From Tannerella sp. (GTDB lineage Bacteria; Bacteroidota; Bacteroidia; Bacteroidales; Tannerellaceae): a stretch of DNA of 45,952 nt. How positions within the stretch are numbered: the stretch's first letter is position 1; each line of letters starts with the position of its first letter. The stretch is taken from positions 1-45,952 of the forward strand of contig JAISTS010000110.1 of assembly GCA_031272455.1 (NCBI GenBank), given 5' to 3'. Below the pieces are notes generated by a model. It had not been told where the DNA came from and searched no databases. It saw only the letters and a list, made by a program, of their open reading frames with translations. A program made the position numbers and the translations under genes. Positions 17,484 to 26,406 of this stretch are shown piece after piece.

Positions 17484-18311
17484 CTAATTATTTGCTGATA
17501 TAAATATTGAATTGTTGCGTCGTGTCTGATGCAGATTTAGCGCCATACATATCAGGTCAGCCATCCCGTCGGCGTCGTCGCCATCGAAAGCCACAGTCAG
17601 CCGCCGGTCTGCCAGTTCGGGCGCTACTTCAAGCCTGACAGCCTCCGGACGCCGATTCAGTATGTCAATCACATTGCCGAGCTTCTCGTCTTTGAAGTGA
17701 AAACGACGATTAAACTCCGCGAAAATCCCGTTTTCGTTATGCAATATCACCGTCCGGTCAGAATGATACAGCACCGTTTGACCGGCTTCGACGGTGATGG
17801 TCGGTTTGCCATTTTTCAGATCTACAGCGACCTTGCCACGACTGACCGACAGCATAAAATCAGACCGTCCCTGCTCGTTGACGGTAAACGCCGTACCTAA
17901 GACGCGGACGCTGGCTGCCGCCGTCTCTATGATAAAGGGCAGGTCGCTGCTGCACACATCGAAAAATGCCTGTCCGCGCAGTTGCACCTCGCGACGGTTC
18001 GTGCCGAAATGCTCTGAACAGTTGAGCGCCGCATTTTCGTCGAGCCATACCACCGTGCCGTCGTCGAGCATCGTTACGAGAGCCGAGCCGCTGGCGTCGT
18101 TGCGCAGGGCGAAATTGTCGTGCGTTGCCGTACCGCTAATCCACCACCCCACCGTCGCCACTACGCACAGCATCGCCGCGATACCTGCAATCCAACGCCA
18201 CGGTATTACCACCCCGCCGCCGCTGTTGTCAATCAGTCCGTCGTGTTCCAACCTTGCAAAGAGATTGTCCCACGCTCGGTTCGTTATTGTTTGTTCTTTA
18301 TTTTCAATCAT
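17484..18311 (-). CDS. FecR-family anti-sigma factor / sigma regulator
   Basis: The 275-residue inner-membrane protein has a short cytoplasmic N-terminus, one membrane helix (about 38-59, 'WIAGIAAMLCVVATVGWWI'), a periplasmic FecR domain (about 85-185, 'TMLDDGTVVWLDENAALN', 'GQAFFDV', 'VRVLGTAFTVNE') and a C-terminal DUF4974/STN-like domain (about 205-273, 'FKDEKLGNVIDILNRR'). Such proteins hold or activate the partner ECF sigma factor and receive a signal from an outer-membrane partner. It lies two bases after the sigma gene and two bases before the STN protein gene, so all three are co-transcribed. Confidence 0.9.
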   Translation of the reverse strand: MIENKEQTITNRAWDNLFARLEHDGLIDNSGGGVVIPWRWIAGIAAMLCVVATVGWWISGTATHDNFALRNDASGSALVTMLDDGTVVWLDENAALNCSEHFGTNRREVQLRGQAFFDVCSSDLPFIIETAAASVRVLGTAFTVNEQGRSDFMLSVSRGKVAVDLKNGKPTITVEAGQTVLYHSDRTVILHNENGIFAEFNRRFHFKDEKLGNVIDILNRRPEAVRLEVAPELADRRLTVAFDGDDADGMADLICMALNLHQTRRNNSIFISANN

Positions 18312-18313
18312 AA

Positions 18314-18847
18314 TCAGTTTCTTAAATATTTTTCCGTCGCTCGCCGCAGTTGAGCGTAAGCTTTTGTCATATCCGCTTCGACGGTTTTGACCGAGACATT
18401 CAACCGGTTGGCAATTTCCGCGTATTTCAGTCTTTCGTTGCGGTACAATCCGAATATTTGCTGCATCCGTTCCGTCATTTGGGCAATGGTCTGTTCGATA
18501 ATTCGCTCCAGTTCAGCGTATTCAAGCTGCTCTTGCGGAGTGCTGTCGCTGTCGGGCGTCGTGAAGTCGGGCGTTTCGCCGATCTGCATTTCTTCGATAT
18601 ACCGTAAGGACTGGTTGCGGACGGCGCGATAGAGGTATCCCGACGCCGAGATGCTAACGTGCAGGTTGGCACGGTTTTTCCATATACCGTAGAAAACGTC
18701 CTGCACCGCATCTTCAGCCGTATCGAACCGTCCCGTGATGCCCGCCGCATAAGCGCACATCCTGACGTGATAGCGACGAAACAGTTGCTCGAATGCCTCA
18801 ATATCACCATTTTGTATCTTACCGAACAGTATAAAATCGTCTGTCAT
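18314..18847 (-). CDS. ECF-type RNA polymerase sigma-70 factor
   Basis: The 177-residue protein contains region 2 (about 15-85, 'FEQLFRRYHVRMCAYAAGI', 'DAVQDVFYGIWKNR') and region 4 (about 118-172, 'QMTERMQQIFGLYRNERLKYAEIANRLNVSVKTV'). It is the usual Bacteroidota FecI-like size. It is paired with the FecR gene two bases downstream and should direct transcription of a small target set, probably including the neighbouring exported proteins. A housekeeping-type -7 element is present 28 bases upstream, so the module can be expressed without its own sigma factor. Confidence 0.93.
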   Translation of the reverse strand: MTDDFILFGKIQNGDIEAFEQLFRRYHVRMCAYAAGITGRFDTAEDAVQDVFYGIWKNRANLHVSISASGYLYRAVRNQSLRYIEEMQIGETPDFTTPDSDSTPQEQLEYAELERIIEQTIAQMTERMQQIFGLYRNERLKYAEIANRLNVSVKTVEADMTKAYAQLRRATEKYLRN

Positions 18848-18875
18848 TGCCGTTTTACGTTTGTCTCTGCGGAAA

Positions 18876-18883
18876 CAAATGTA
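18876..18883 (-). promoter_or_regulatory. -7 element of the sigma-fecR-STN operon
   Basis: On the minus strand this reads TACATTTG, an exact TAnnTTTG match, 28 bases before the ATG at 18847. It lies in the 42-base gap after the stop of the gene at 18890-20155, overlapping nothing coding. No -33 match was seen. Confidence 0.5.
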
Positions 18884-18889
18884 CGACTT

Positions 18890-20155
18890 TTATTTCGATT
18901 TGTCTATCTGTTTCTTTAATTTACCTGCCGCATTTTCTAACGACTCGGTCGGTTCGATGATGTTGTATGCTCCCCAGAAATCGTCGTCGTAGTACGAATC
19001 CACCTCGTAGCTCAGGGATTGGCGCATCGAGAATGCCTCACGTGAAGGAATTTTCGCAACGTTGCTATCCTGACGGTCTGTTACAACTGTCTCGCCGACA
19101 ACGGTATAGTTCGTTGCAAACAGGCGGCGTTTCCAGTCGCACTTGAAGCGGATGCGGTTGAGAATATAATTAAGGTAGGTCTTGCCGTCGCGCTGGATGT
19201 ACGTTACGATATAAGACACTTCTTCGGGCGTAAATCGCAGTCCGGCAGGCTTTTCCTTAAGTATAAGGTCAATGACTTTCAGACGGTCGCGCATATCCAT
19301 ACTGAACTCGGCGCGGGTAAAGGCGAGCGTCTCGCGGTCGATATAGAATGTGCCCGTATAAAGCGGGAAAGGCAGCACGGCTTGCGGCTCAAAGTGCACT
19401 ACAAACTGCAGATTGCCGTCTATCGAGGTCGTCTCGCCCATCCGGTACGAGAAATATTGCAGCATCTCGTCGTCAAGCAGTATGTCGGGATTTTTTACGA
19501 TATCAATAAATGAAATCATATTAGGACCGCCCAGCAGCTTGATACTCAATGTGTCTGCTTTCTTGGGGCTGACGAGTTTGCGCCCTTTGAGAACACGCAC
19601 ACGGTCGCCCGAGGCATCGGTCGAATAAGGACCTTTGTACGACTGTATGACCGCTTCCGAAATGTTGATATAGCTGCGCCGTTTCTGGATAGTCTCGCGG
19701 TAGAAACCCGTCAGCAGGTTTGGCTGCATCGGATAGTTTGTCTCGACCTTGTCCATCGCCGCCTTCACGAGGTCGCGCGGATTTTTCCAACTGAATATCT
19801 CCACTTCGCTAAGGACAAACGACTCTGCAAAAATCAGATAAGTCTGTCCCTGCTTTTCCTTGCCGGCAACCCGTATCAGGGCGTTATGGTAGCCGAGGCA
19901 CGAGAGGGCTATTTCGCGCACATCGGTAGTGTCGCTCAGCTTCAGCGTAAATTCGCCGTCTTCGTTCGTTACGGTGCCGATATTCGTACCGACAGCCGAA
20001 ACATTCACATTCTCAATGGCTTTCTTGGTTCTCGAATCTTTCACTATTCCCGAAACGGAGTAGTAGCCGTCTTCAGTCTGCGCCTCGACTGAAAAAAATC
20101 CGTTGAACGCCAGCAGTAATGCCATCATTATGGCTGCAAAATGTTTTGTTTTCAT
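18890..20155 (-). CDS. Carboxypeptidase-regulatory-like domain protein, relative of the STN protein
   Basis: The 421-residue protein has a signal peptide (cleaved after about residue 25, 'FSVEAQ') and a carboxypeptidase-D regulatory-like domain (about 32-115, 'VSGIVKDSRTKKAIENVNV', 'GTVTNEDGEFTL'). The C-terminal domain (about 125-410) is shared with the protein at 15916-17481: both have 'NYPxxPxLLTxFYRE', an 'xSEAVxxxYK' segment, 'xFYIDRE/ELYIDSE', 'SYIV' and 'DDDFWGAYNII/DHDFWDRFNII'. It lacks the STN domain. It ends 42 bases before the sigma gene on the same strand. The two relatives therefore bracket the sigma/anti-sigma pair, suggesting duplication and division of labour. Its molecular function is unknown. 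Confidence 0.75.
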   Translation of the reverse strand: MKTKHFAAIMMALLLAFNGFFSVEAQTEDGYYSVSGIVKDSRTKKAIENVNVSAVGTNIGTVTNEDGEFTLKLSDTTDVREIALSCLGYHNALIRVAGKEKQGQTYLIFAESFVLSEVEIFSWKNPRDLVKAAMDKVETNYPMQPNLLTGFYRETIQKRRSYINISEAVIQSYKGPYSTDASGDRVRVLKGRKLVSPKKADTLSIKLLGGPNMISFIDIVKNPDILLDDEMLQYFSYRMGETTSIDGNLQFVVHFEPQAVLPFPLYTGTFYIDRETLAFTRAEFSMDMRDRLKVIDLILKEKPAGLRFTPEEVSYIVTYIQRDGKTYLNYILNRIRFKCDWKRRLFATNYTVVGETVVTDRQDSNVAKIPSREAFSMRQSLSYEVDSYYDDDFWGAYNIIEPTESLENAAGKLKKQIDKSK

Positions 20156-20242
20156 TGTTTTACGTTTTTTTGAATTGATAATTTAGTTCGTTTCTTTTTA
20201 TATGAGCGCCGCCACCGCAAAAACCCTAAAAAAAACGACAAA

Positions 20243-20998
20243 TTAGCATCGCTTAAACATTCCGGCATTTGCCTGCGCCGAGGGCATCACGAGGACATCC
20301 TGAATATCGACATGCGGCGGCTGTAGCACGGCGTATGCTACCGCTTCGGCTATGTCGGCAGCGCCAAGCGGCTCAAAACCCTCATACACACGGCCTGCCC
20401 TGTCGCGATCGCCCTTAAAACGGACTATCGAAAATTCGGTCTCGACAGCGCCCGGACATATCTGCGTAACACGTATCCCGTAGGGCAGGAAATCCATCCG
20501 CATAGCCTGACTGAGCGCTCCGACAGCGTATTTCGTAGCACAATAAACGCCTCCGTTAGGATAGACGTTGCGACCGGCTATCGAGCCGATATTGATGATA
20601 TGCCCCGACTGCCGACTTACCATCACGGGCGAGACCACCCGCGTAACGTAGAGCAATCCCTTGATATTCGTGTCTATCATACGTTCCCAGTCATCGACAA
20701 CACCTTCGTGCAGCGGCTCAAGCCCGACGGCAAGACCGGCATTGTTGACGAGGATATCTATGTCGCGCCATCCCTCCGGCAGACTGTCGAAAGCCTGTTG
20801 AACATCGCCGTAATTGCGCACATCGAAAGGCAACGCTATCGTTTCCACTCCGTACATACTGCCGATGGTCGTTTTCAACTCGTCGAGGCGGTCGCGTCGC
20901 CGTCCGTTGATAATCAGCCTGATGCCTTCTTTGGCGAGCCGCAGAGCGACAGCTTTTCCTATGCCCGAAGTGGCTCCTGTGATAAATGCCGTTTTCAT
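20243..20998 (-). CDS. Short-chain dehydrogenase/reductase (YdfG-like)
   Basis: The 251-residue classical SDR has the cofactor loop TGATSGIG (7-14), 'NGRRRDRL' (31-38) favouring NADP(H), 'NNAG' (85-88), and the catalytic triad Ser139, Tyr152, Lys156. The layout is closest to the YdfG/3-hydroxy acid dehydrogenase group acting on serine or malonic semialdehyde-type substrates, but the substrate cannot be fixed from sequence. The gene starts 16 bases after the stop of pgpH on the same strand and may be read from the pgpH transcript. Confidence 0.9.
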   Translation of the reverse strand: MKTAFITGATSGIGKAVALRLAKEGIRLIINGRRRDRLDELKTTIGSMYGVETIALPFDVRNYGDVQQAFDSLPEGWRDIDILVNNAGLAVGLEPLHEGVVDDWERMIDTNIKGLLYVTRVVSPVMVSRQSGHIINIGSIAGRNVYPNGGVYCATKYAVGALSQAMRMDFLPYGIRVTQICPGAVETEFSIVRFKGDRDRAGRVYEGFEPLGAADIAEAVAYAVLQPPHVDIQDVLVMPSAQANAGMFKRC

Positions 20999-21014
20999 TA
21001 TTCTGTTTCTGTTG

Positions 21015-23075
21015 TTATTGAGTTACTGTTCGTTTTTTTTCGCTTTTGAGTTCGGGATAGACGATGCGCGAGTGGTACATCGTACGCAGTTTGTCGGTGA
21101 AAGCCGCTTTGATTTCGCCTATCTCGCGGAATGTTATGGGTGCGTCAGCCAGCAAACCGTCAGCTATCTGGCTGTCGATAATACGGTCAACCTGCTGTTT
21201 GAGAGCATCTTCGGTATATTCTTTCAGGCTGCGGGCGGAGGCTTCGACGGCATCTGCCATCATCAGTATGCCCGTTTCCTTGCTGAAAGGATTGGGTCCG
21301 GGATAGGTAAACAGCTTGTCGTCCACCGTTTTATCCGGATTGGCATTGCGCCACGAGTTATAGAAAAATTTCGTTTTGCCCTTGCCGTGATGGGTGCGGA
21401 TGAAGTCGATAATCTTTTTCGGCAGTCCGGCTTTTTCAGCCATCTTCACTCCGTCGGCGACGTGGCGTATGACGATCTGTGCGCTCTCCTCGAAAGGCAG
21501 GCGGTCGTGCGGATTGACGCCTTCCGCCTGATTTTCAGTGAAATATGACGGGTTGTTCATCTTGCCGATGTCGTGATAGAGCGCTCCGGTGCGCAGCAGT
21601 TGAGTGTCCGCCCCGACAACGGCGCCTGCTTCGGCTGCAAGAATCGACACCTGATTGACGTGCTGGAACGTGCCCGGACAGGTCTCCGACAGCTTTTTGA
21701 GTATAGGGGTGTTGATGTTCGACAACTCGACTAATGTGATGGACGAGACGTAACCGAAGATTTTTTCAACCAAATATATCAGAAGATACGAGAACATCAG
21801 CAGCACGAAATTGATGCCGAAATAGAGCAGCATCAGCCAGTTGATTTTTGAGAAATCGGCGTCCTGATACAGCGAGAGGCTCAGGTAGAACAGCGTATAT
21901 CCCGCAAAAACGCATATCGAACAGCGCACAAGCTGCGAGCGCTGCGTCATCTCTTTCAAAGTGAAGATCACGGCTATTCCGGCTATTATCTGCAAAATCA
22001 GAAACTCGTGCGGGAAAGGCGCCAGCAGCGAACACAACAGTATGGTTATCAGGTGGGTAAACAGAGCGGTATGCGAGTCGAAAAACGTCCTGACAACAAT
22101 AGGCACGATGGCGAATGGCAGCATATAAATGCTTATAAATGAGTAGCGTGCGCATATTTCGGCAAGCAGACAGGTCGTCAGTATGCCGAGCACGATGAAC
22201 AGCATATTGCGGCGGCTGTAGAATATTTCGGGACAGAACGATGCCATATATATGCCGCTGCAAAGCAGAATGCCGAATATCAGGATAAACTGCCCAATCC
22301 AGCTCACTGCCTGCCGTCCGCCGTCGCCCGCCTTCGACAGATAGACCGTCTTGAGCGACGACAATATATTATATGTACGCGTATCGACGACTTCGCCATG
22401 GTCTATTATGCGCTGGTCTTTCTGTACCATCCCCGACGAGACAGACAAGCTCTGTATCTGCTCGTTAAGGATTTTGTCGGTCGTTTCCTTGTCGTACTGC
22501 AGGTTTTCGGCAAGATAACGGTCGATATTGCACGCCTTGAGCAGTTCGGAATCAACAGTCGCCGGAGCATTGCGCAGAATGGCTTCATACGCCGATTTCG
22601 TTGTGTTGAAGTCGCTGACGTTGCGCTGCTCGGCGACATTGTCTTTCAATACCTGCACCCGCACGAGCTTTTGCTGCCGCAGGTTCTCAAGCTCCGTCGC
22701 CGTCATAATGCCCTTGTCGTACAGCTTATCCATCTGGGCTATAGCATATTTAAGACATTCTGCCTGACGGGCGTCGCGCGGCGCCAACTGCTGATAATCA
22801 ATCGTGGCGGTCTCGATATTTCGCGCTTTGACGTCGGCTTCGAGGCGGTAATACGGCTTCGAGAGGGCACGCAGACTGTCTTTTTCGGCTTTCAGCTCGT
22901 GCTCAGTCTTGTAAACGGGAAAGTCGAACGGCGCCGTCAACAGTTCGTACTGCCAGGGCTTGCCGTCGTTAAACTGATAGTTAAACGCGCTTCCGCGAGG
23001 GAAGAAATATGTTATCAACACTGCCGCAACTGCCAACAGGATAACGGGTTGTATGAGCGATTTCTTTGTATTCAT
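21015..23075 (-). CDS. pgpH: Membrane c-di-AMP phosphodiesterase, PgpH type (7TM-HD)
   Basis: The 686-residue protein has one N-terminal membrane helix (about 9-25), an extracytoplasmic 7TMR-HDED domain (about 45-250), a block of seven membrane helices (about 260-455) and a cytoplasmic HD domain (about 470-650). The HD motif is 'ALYHDIGKMNNPSYF', with further metal ligands in 'HDRLPFEES', 'IRHVADG' and 'RTHHGKGKTKFFY'. PgpH proteins hydrolyse cyclic di-AMP, which controls turgor, potassium uptake and the envelope. Its length and order match the family. The ATG at 23075 gives an N-terminus immediately followed by the first helix, so the start is plausible. Confidence 0.93.
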   Translation of the reverse strand: MNTKKSLIQPVILLAVAAVLITYFFPRGSAFNYQFNDGKPWQYELLTAPFDFPVYKTEHELKAEKDSLRALSKPYYRLEADVKARNIETATIDYQQLAPRDARQAECLKYAIAQMDKLYDKGIMTATELENLRQQKLVRVQVLKDNVAEQRNVSDFNTTKSAYEAILRNAPATVDSELLKACNIDRYLAENLQYDKETTDKILNEQIQSLSVSSGMVQKDQRIIDHGEVVDTRTYNILSSLKTVYLSKAGDGGRQAVSWIGQFILIFGILLCSGIYMASFCPEIFYSRRNMLFIVLGILTTCLLAEICARYSFISIYMLPFAIVPIVVRTFFDSHTALFTHLITILLCSLLAPFPHEFLILQIIAGIAVIFTLKEMTQRSQLVRCSICVFAGYTLFYLSLSLYQDADFSKINWLMLLYFGINFVLLMFSYLLIYLVEKIFGYVSSITLVELSNINTPILKKLSETCPGTFQHVNQVSILAAEAGAVVGADTQLLRTGALYHDIGKMNNPSYFTENQAEGVNPHDRLPFEESAQIVIRHVADGVKMAEKAGLPKKIIDFIRTHHGKGKTKFFYNSWRNANPDKTVDDKLFTYPGPNPFSKETGILMMADAVEASARSLKEYTEDALKQQVDRIIDSQIADGLLADAPITFREIGEIKAAFTDKLRTMYHSRIVYPELKSEKKRTVTQ

Positions 23076-23239
23076 TGCAAAAGTATCTGTCGTTATTGAC
23101 TGGCGAAATTACAAAAAAATCTTGTAAATGCCCTTCGTTGCGATTATTTTTTTGGAAGGAACAGCAAAACGACACGTGCGTGCAACGCTACGAGGTGGTT
23201 ATTTATCGAGCAACCAGTCTATTATATTCACCGATTTTA

Positions 23240-23361
23240 TACCTTTGCCGCTGCAATCTGTTGAAGAATAACAGATTTGCCGGAACGTCTTATGCCAATC
23301 AGCACCTTTACAAGGTCCGTTATTTCATAAAACGGACGGATGCGCGCTATCAAGTTTTTTC
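23240..23361 (+). ncRNA. Candidate small structured RNA
   Basis: TACCTTTG (23240-23247) is followed at the expected start site by an 8-base perfect hairpin (AATCTGTT/AACAGATT, 23255-23277, seven-base loop). A second 7-base hairpin follows (GTCCGTT/AACGGAC, 23315-23337), and a run of six T lies at 23355-23360. The order of promoter, stems and T-run suggests a transcript of about 105 bases. The T-run is 17 bases from the stem, so termination is not classical. This rests only on pattern and needs RNA evidence. Confidence 0.25.
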
Positions 23362-23409
23362 GTACAATATTTTTTACAACCATAGTCGCAAAATGTTTTT
23401 AAATTTATC

Positions 23410-23441
23410 TTGTTTTTACCGGTATGGTTTGAATAACTTTG
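23410..23441 (+). promoter_or_regulatory. Promoter-like site upstream of gltX with no obvious gene
   Basis: TTG (23410-23412), a 21-base spacer and TAACTTTG (23434-23441) match the Bacteroidota promoter boxes. It would give either a 220-base gltX leader or a separate short transcript. Confidence 0.4.
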
Positions 23442-23625
23442 CAAACCGGACGAGTTTATGCATCTATACCATAAAAAACTTCGCAAATGTACGAAAAGAT
23501 TTTGAAAAGTATCTCATAGTTCCAACTTTTTCGTTGTATTATTTCAATTGACTGCAAATGCAATGATTATTTTTGAGGCACAGGAATTTTTTGCAAAAAA
23601 ACTGCTGTAAGACAAAATAAAACGC

Positions 23626-23633
23626 TAATTTTG
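23626..23633 (+). promoter_or_regulatory. -7 element of gltX-waaA
   Basis: TAATTTTG fits TAnnTTTG and lies 33 bases before the gltX ATG. The predicted start near 23640 gives a short leader. No -33 match was found. Confidence 0.5.
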
Positions 23634-23666
23634 CGGGCTGAAACAGGAAAATAACGAAAAAGAAAG

Positions 23667-25172
23667 ATGATAAAAGTGCGTTTTGCTCCCAGTCCGACGG
23701 GTCCGCTGCATATTGGCGGCGTCCGCACGGCATTATATAACTATCTGTTTGCCAAGCAGAAAGGCGGTAAGATGATCCTGCGTATCGAAGACACCGACTC
23801 GCAGCGTTTTGTTGAAGGCGCTGAGGAATATATCATTGAGTCGTTTCGCTGGCTTGGCATTGAGTTTGACGAAGGCGTAGGTTTTGGTGGCGACAGCGGT
23901 CCCTATCGTCAGAGCGAGCGCAAAGCGATTTACCGCCAATACGTTAATCAGCTGTTGGATAACAGTCTGGCATACATCGCGTTCGACACGCCCGAAGAGC
24001 TTGAAGCCAAGCGCCGCGAGATACCCAATTTCCAGTACGACTCATCGACGCGAATGCAGATGCGCAACTCGCTGACCTTGCCTGCCGACGAAGTTAAAGC
24101 GCTTATCGACAGCGGCGAACGCTATGTAGTACGTATCAAAATCGAACCCGACGAGCATATCCGCGTCAACGACCTTATCCACGGCGAGGTAACGATTCTA
24201 TCGTCGCTTCTCGACGACAAAGTGCTGTTTAAGTCGTCCGACGGGCTGCCGACTTACCATCTTGCCAACATCGTTGACGACCATCTGATGGGCATCACTC
24301 ACGTCATCCGCGGCGACGAATGGTTGGCGAGCGCACCACTTCACGTGCTGTTGTACAGATACTTAGGCTGGGCTGACACTATGCCCGTCTTTGCGCATCT
24401 GCCCCTGCTGCTCAAGCCCGAAGGCGGCGGCAAGCTAAGCAAACGCGATGGCGACCGGCTCGGTTTTCCCGTTTTCCCGCTCGAATGGCACGACCCGAAG
24501 AGCGGCGAAGTGTCGTCTGGCTATCGCGAAAGCGGTTATCTGCCCGAAGCCGTCATCAATTTCCTTGCTCTGCTGGGCTGGAATCCGGGCGACAACCGCG
24601 AGATGCTGACTGTAGATGAGCTGATCGAGAGTTTCGACCTGTCGCACTGCAGTAAGAGCGGCGCTAAATTCGATTACGAGAAAGGGCGCTGGTTCAACCA
24701 TCAGTATATCCAGAAACGTGATAACGAAGATATTGCGCGAATGTTCGTGCCTGTGCTCAAAAGTCATGGTATCGAAGCGCCCCTCGCGTACATTATAAAA
24801 GTAGTTGCGATGATGAAAGAGCGTGTCAATTTTGTGCCCGAACTGTGGGGGCAGACATATTTCTTTTTCGTCGCTCCGACTGCTTATGACGAAAAAACGC
24901 GGGCAAAACGCTGGAAAGACGACAGCGCCACGCAGCTGACCGAGCTGATCGAGGTGCTGCAGGAGCGCGAGCCGTTCGATGTCGAAGGCACCGAAGAGTA
25001 TGTGAAACAGTGGATTGCTGATAGGGGCTATAATCTTGGCAACATTATGAATGCCGCCCGTCTGGCGCTTGTCGGCGAAGGCATCGGACCGCAGATTTTC
25101 CATATCACCGAGGCTATCGGCAAAGAAGAAACGATACGCCGTCTGCGTCGCGCAATTGAAGTATTAAAATGA
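23667..25172 (+). CDS. gltX: Glutamyl-tRNA synthetase
   Basis: The 501-residue class I synthetase has '[20 protein letters not shown]' (6-25) with the HIGH-type motif HIGG at 15-18, and the KMSKS-type loop 'KLSKR' at 256-260. The C-terminal half is the anticodon-binding helical domain ending '[13 protein letters not shown]'. It charges tRNA-Glu, and in organisms without GlnRS also tRNA-Gln; which applies here cannot be told. Length and motifs are as expected. The waaA start is only one base after the gltX stop, so the two are co-transcribed. Confidence 0.97.
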   Translation: MIKVRFAPSPTGPLHIGGVRTALYNYLFAKQKGGKMILRIEDTDSQRFVEGAEEYIIESFRWLGIEFDEGVGFGGDSGPYRQSERKAIYRQYVNQLLDNSLAYIAFDTPEELEAKRREIPNFQYDSSTRMQMRNSLTLPADEVKALIDSGERYVVRIKIEPDEHIRVNDLIHGEVTILSSLLDDKVLFKSSDGLPTYHLANIVDDHLMGITHVIRGDEWLASAPLHVLLYRYLGWADTMPVFAHLPLLLKPEGGGKLSKRDGDRLGFPVFPLEWHDPKSGEVSSGYRESGYLPEAVINFLALLGWNPGDNREMLTVDELIESFDLSHCSKSGAKFDYEKGRWFNHQYIQKRDNEDIARMFVPVLKSHGIEAPLAYIIKVVAMMKERVNFVPELWGQTYFFFVAPTAYDEKTRAKRWKDDSATQLTELIEVLQEREPFDVEGTEEYVKQWIADRGYNLGNIMNAARLALVGEGIGPQIFHITEAIGKEETIRRLRRAIEVLK

Positions 25173-25173
25173 T

Positions 25174-26406
25174 ATGAGGCTGATATACACACTTGTACTG
25201 CATCTGTACGCTTTGGCGACGGAGATCTCATCGCTATTCAACCGTAAGGCGCGTATGACGCGGCTCGGACAATGGCGCACGAACCAAATCCTGCGTGCCA
25301 AGATCGAACCTGACGGGCAATATATCTGGTTTCACGCTGCGTCGCTGGGCGAATTTGAGCAGGGACGCCCGCTGATGGAGGCTATCCGTACACGCTGTCC
25401 GCAGTACAAAATCCTGTTGACATTCTTCTCGCCGTCGGGATATGAGGTGCGCAAAAACTACGAAGGCGCCGATGTGATATGCTATCTGCCGTTCGACACG
25501 CCTTTCCGTGTAAGGAAATTTCTCAATCTGGCGCATCCCTGTATGGCGATTTTCATCAAATACGAATTTTGGATGAATTATCTGCGCGAGCTGCACCGCC
25601 GCAACATACCGACGTATCTCATCTCGGCGATTTTCCGTCGCGACCAGCTCTTTTTCCGCAGCTACGGACGGTGGTATCTCAACGCGCTGACATATTTCAC
25701 TCATCTGTTTGTGCAGGACGAGGCTTCGGCTCAGCTGTTGTCGGAACATAGCATCACCGATGTCAGCATTTGTGGCGACACCCGTTTCGACCGTGTGCGC
25801 GATGTCAGACAGCAGGCGCGGCATTTTTCCGTTCTCGACACTTTTGCTTCGGGCGATCAGCCCGTGCTCGTTGCAGGCAGCACGTGGGCGCCCGACGAAG
25901 ACCTGATAATCAGCTATTTCAACACTCATCCCGGAATGAAACTCATCATCGCGCCTCACGAGATACCCCGCGATCACCTGCTCGACATCGAAGCTAAGCT
26001 GCAACGCCCGTCGCTGCGTTTTTCGGAGACAACCGAGCAGACTGTCGCCGGTAAAGACTGCCTGATAATCGACAGTTTTGGTTTGCTCTCGTCGATATAT
26101 CGCTATGGACAAATGGCTTACATCGGCGGCGGCTTCGGCAGAGGCATACATAACACACTCGAAGCGGCGGTTTACGGCATCCCCGTCATCTTCGGACCTA
26201 ACTATCGCAAATTCAAGGAAGCACGCGACCTGATAGCAATCAAAGGTGGCTTCAGCATCTGTTCGGAGCAGGATTTCGCAAAGCTGATGGACGATTTGCT
26301 TGCTAATCCCGACCGCAGGCAGCAAATATGCTCTGTTGTAGCCGATTACATACAGCGCAACATCGGTGTTACGGATAAGCTTTTCGAGGCGATTTTTCAG
26401 ATATAA
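25174..26406 (+). CDS. waaA: 3-deoxy-D-manno-octulosonic acid (Kdo) transferase
   Basis: The 410-residue GT30 enzyme has an N-terminal membrane-anchor helix, then 'WFHAASLGEFEQGRPLMEAI' (about 50-69), which holds the catalytic glutamate of WaaA/KdtA. The C-terminal half carries 'VLVAGSTWAPDED', 'IAPHEIPRDHL' and 'YIGGGFGRGIHNTLEAAVYG', the CMP-Kdo site. It adds Kdo to lipid A precursor at the inner face of the cytoplasmic membrane. It starts one base after gltX. Its last 10 bases overlap the convergent response-regulator gene, and no terminator separates the two. Confidence 0.94.
   Translation: MRLIYTLVLHLYALATEISSLFNRKARMTRLGQWRTNQILRAKIEPDGQYIWFHAASLGEFEQGRPLMEAIRTRCPQYKILLTFFSPSGYEVRKNYEGADVICYLPFDTPFRVRKFLNLAHPCMAIFIKYEFWMNYLRELHRRNIPTYLISAIFRRDQLFFRSYGRWYLNALTYFTHLFVQDEASAQLLSEHSITDVSICGDTRFDRVRDVRQQARHFSVLDTFASGDQPVLVAGSTWAPDEDLIISYFNTHPGMKLIIAPHEIPRDHLLDIEAKLQRPSLRFSETTEQTVAGKDCLIIDSFGLLSSIYRYGQMAYIGGGFGRGIHNTLEAAVYGIPVIFGPNYRKFKEARDLIAIKGGFSICSEQDFAKLMDDLLANPDRRQQICSVVADYIQRNIGVTDKLFEAIFQI

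Larger units (their letters stand above)
23076..23666. other. AT-rich 590-base intergenic region between pgpH and gltX
   Basis: I find no convincing gene. It contains three TAnnTTTG boxes on the plus strand (23240-23247, 23434-23441 and the gltX box at 23626-23633) and two perfect inverted repeats (23255-23277 and 23315-23337). A 161-codon open frame crosses most of the region, but it has a low-complexity, tyrosine- and cysteine-rich composition and resembles no family I know. Confidence 0.6.

Noticed and set aside
23078-23085. TACTTTTG on the minus strand just before the pgpH ATG as its promoter
   Set aside because: Only three bases separate it from the start codon, so transcription would begin inside the gene. 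It is probably a chance match.
23066-23551. 161-codon open frame between pgpH and gltX
   Set aside because: It is AT-rich with biased composition, matches no recognised family, overlaps the pgpH start and is crossed by promoter-like boxes and hairpins.
25234-26325. Long open frame antisense to waaA
   Set aside because: Same reasoning: waaA has all family motifs and the antisense product resembles nothing.
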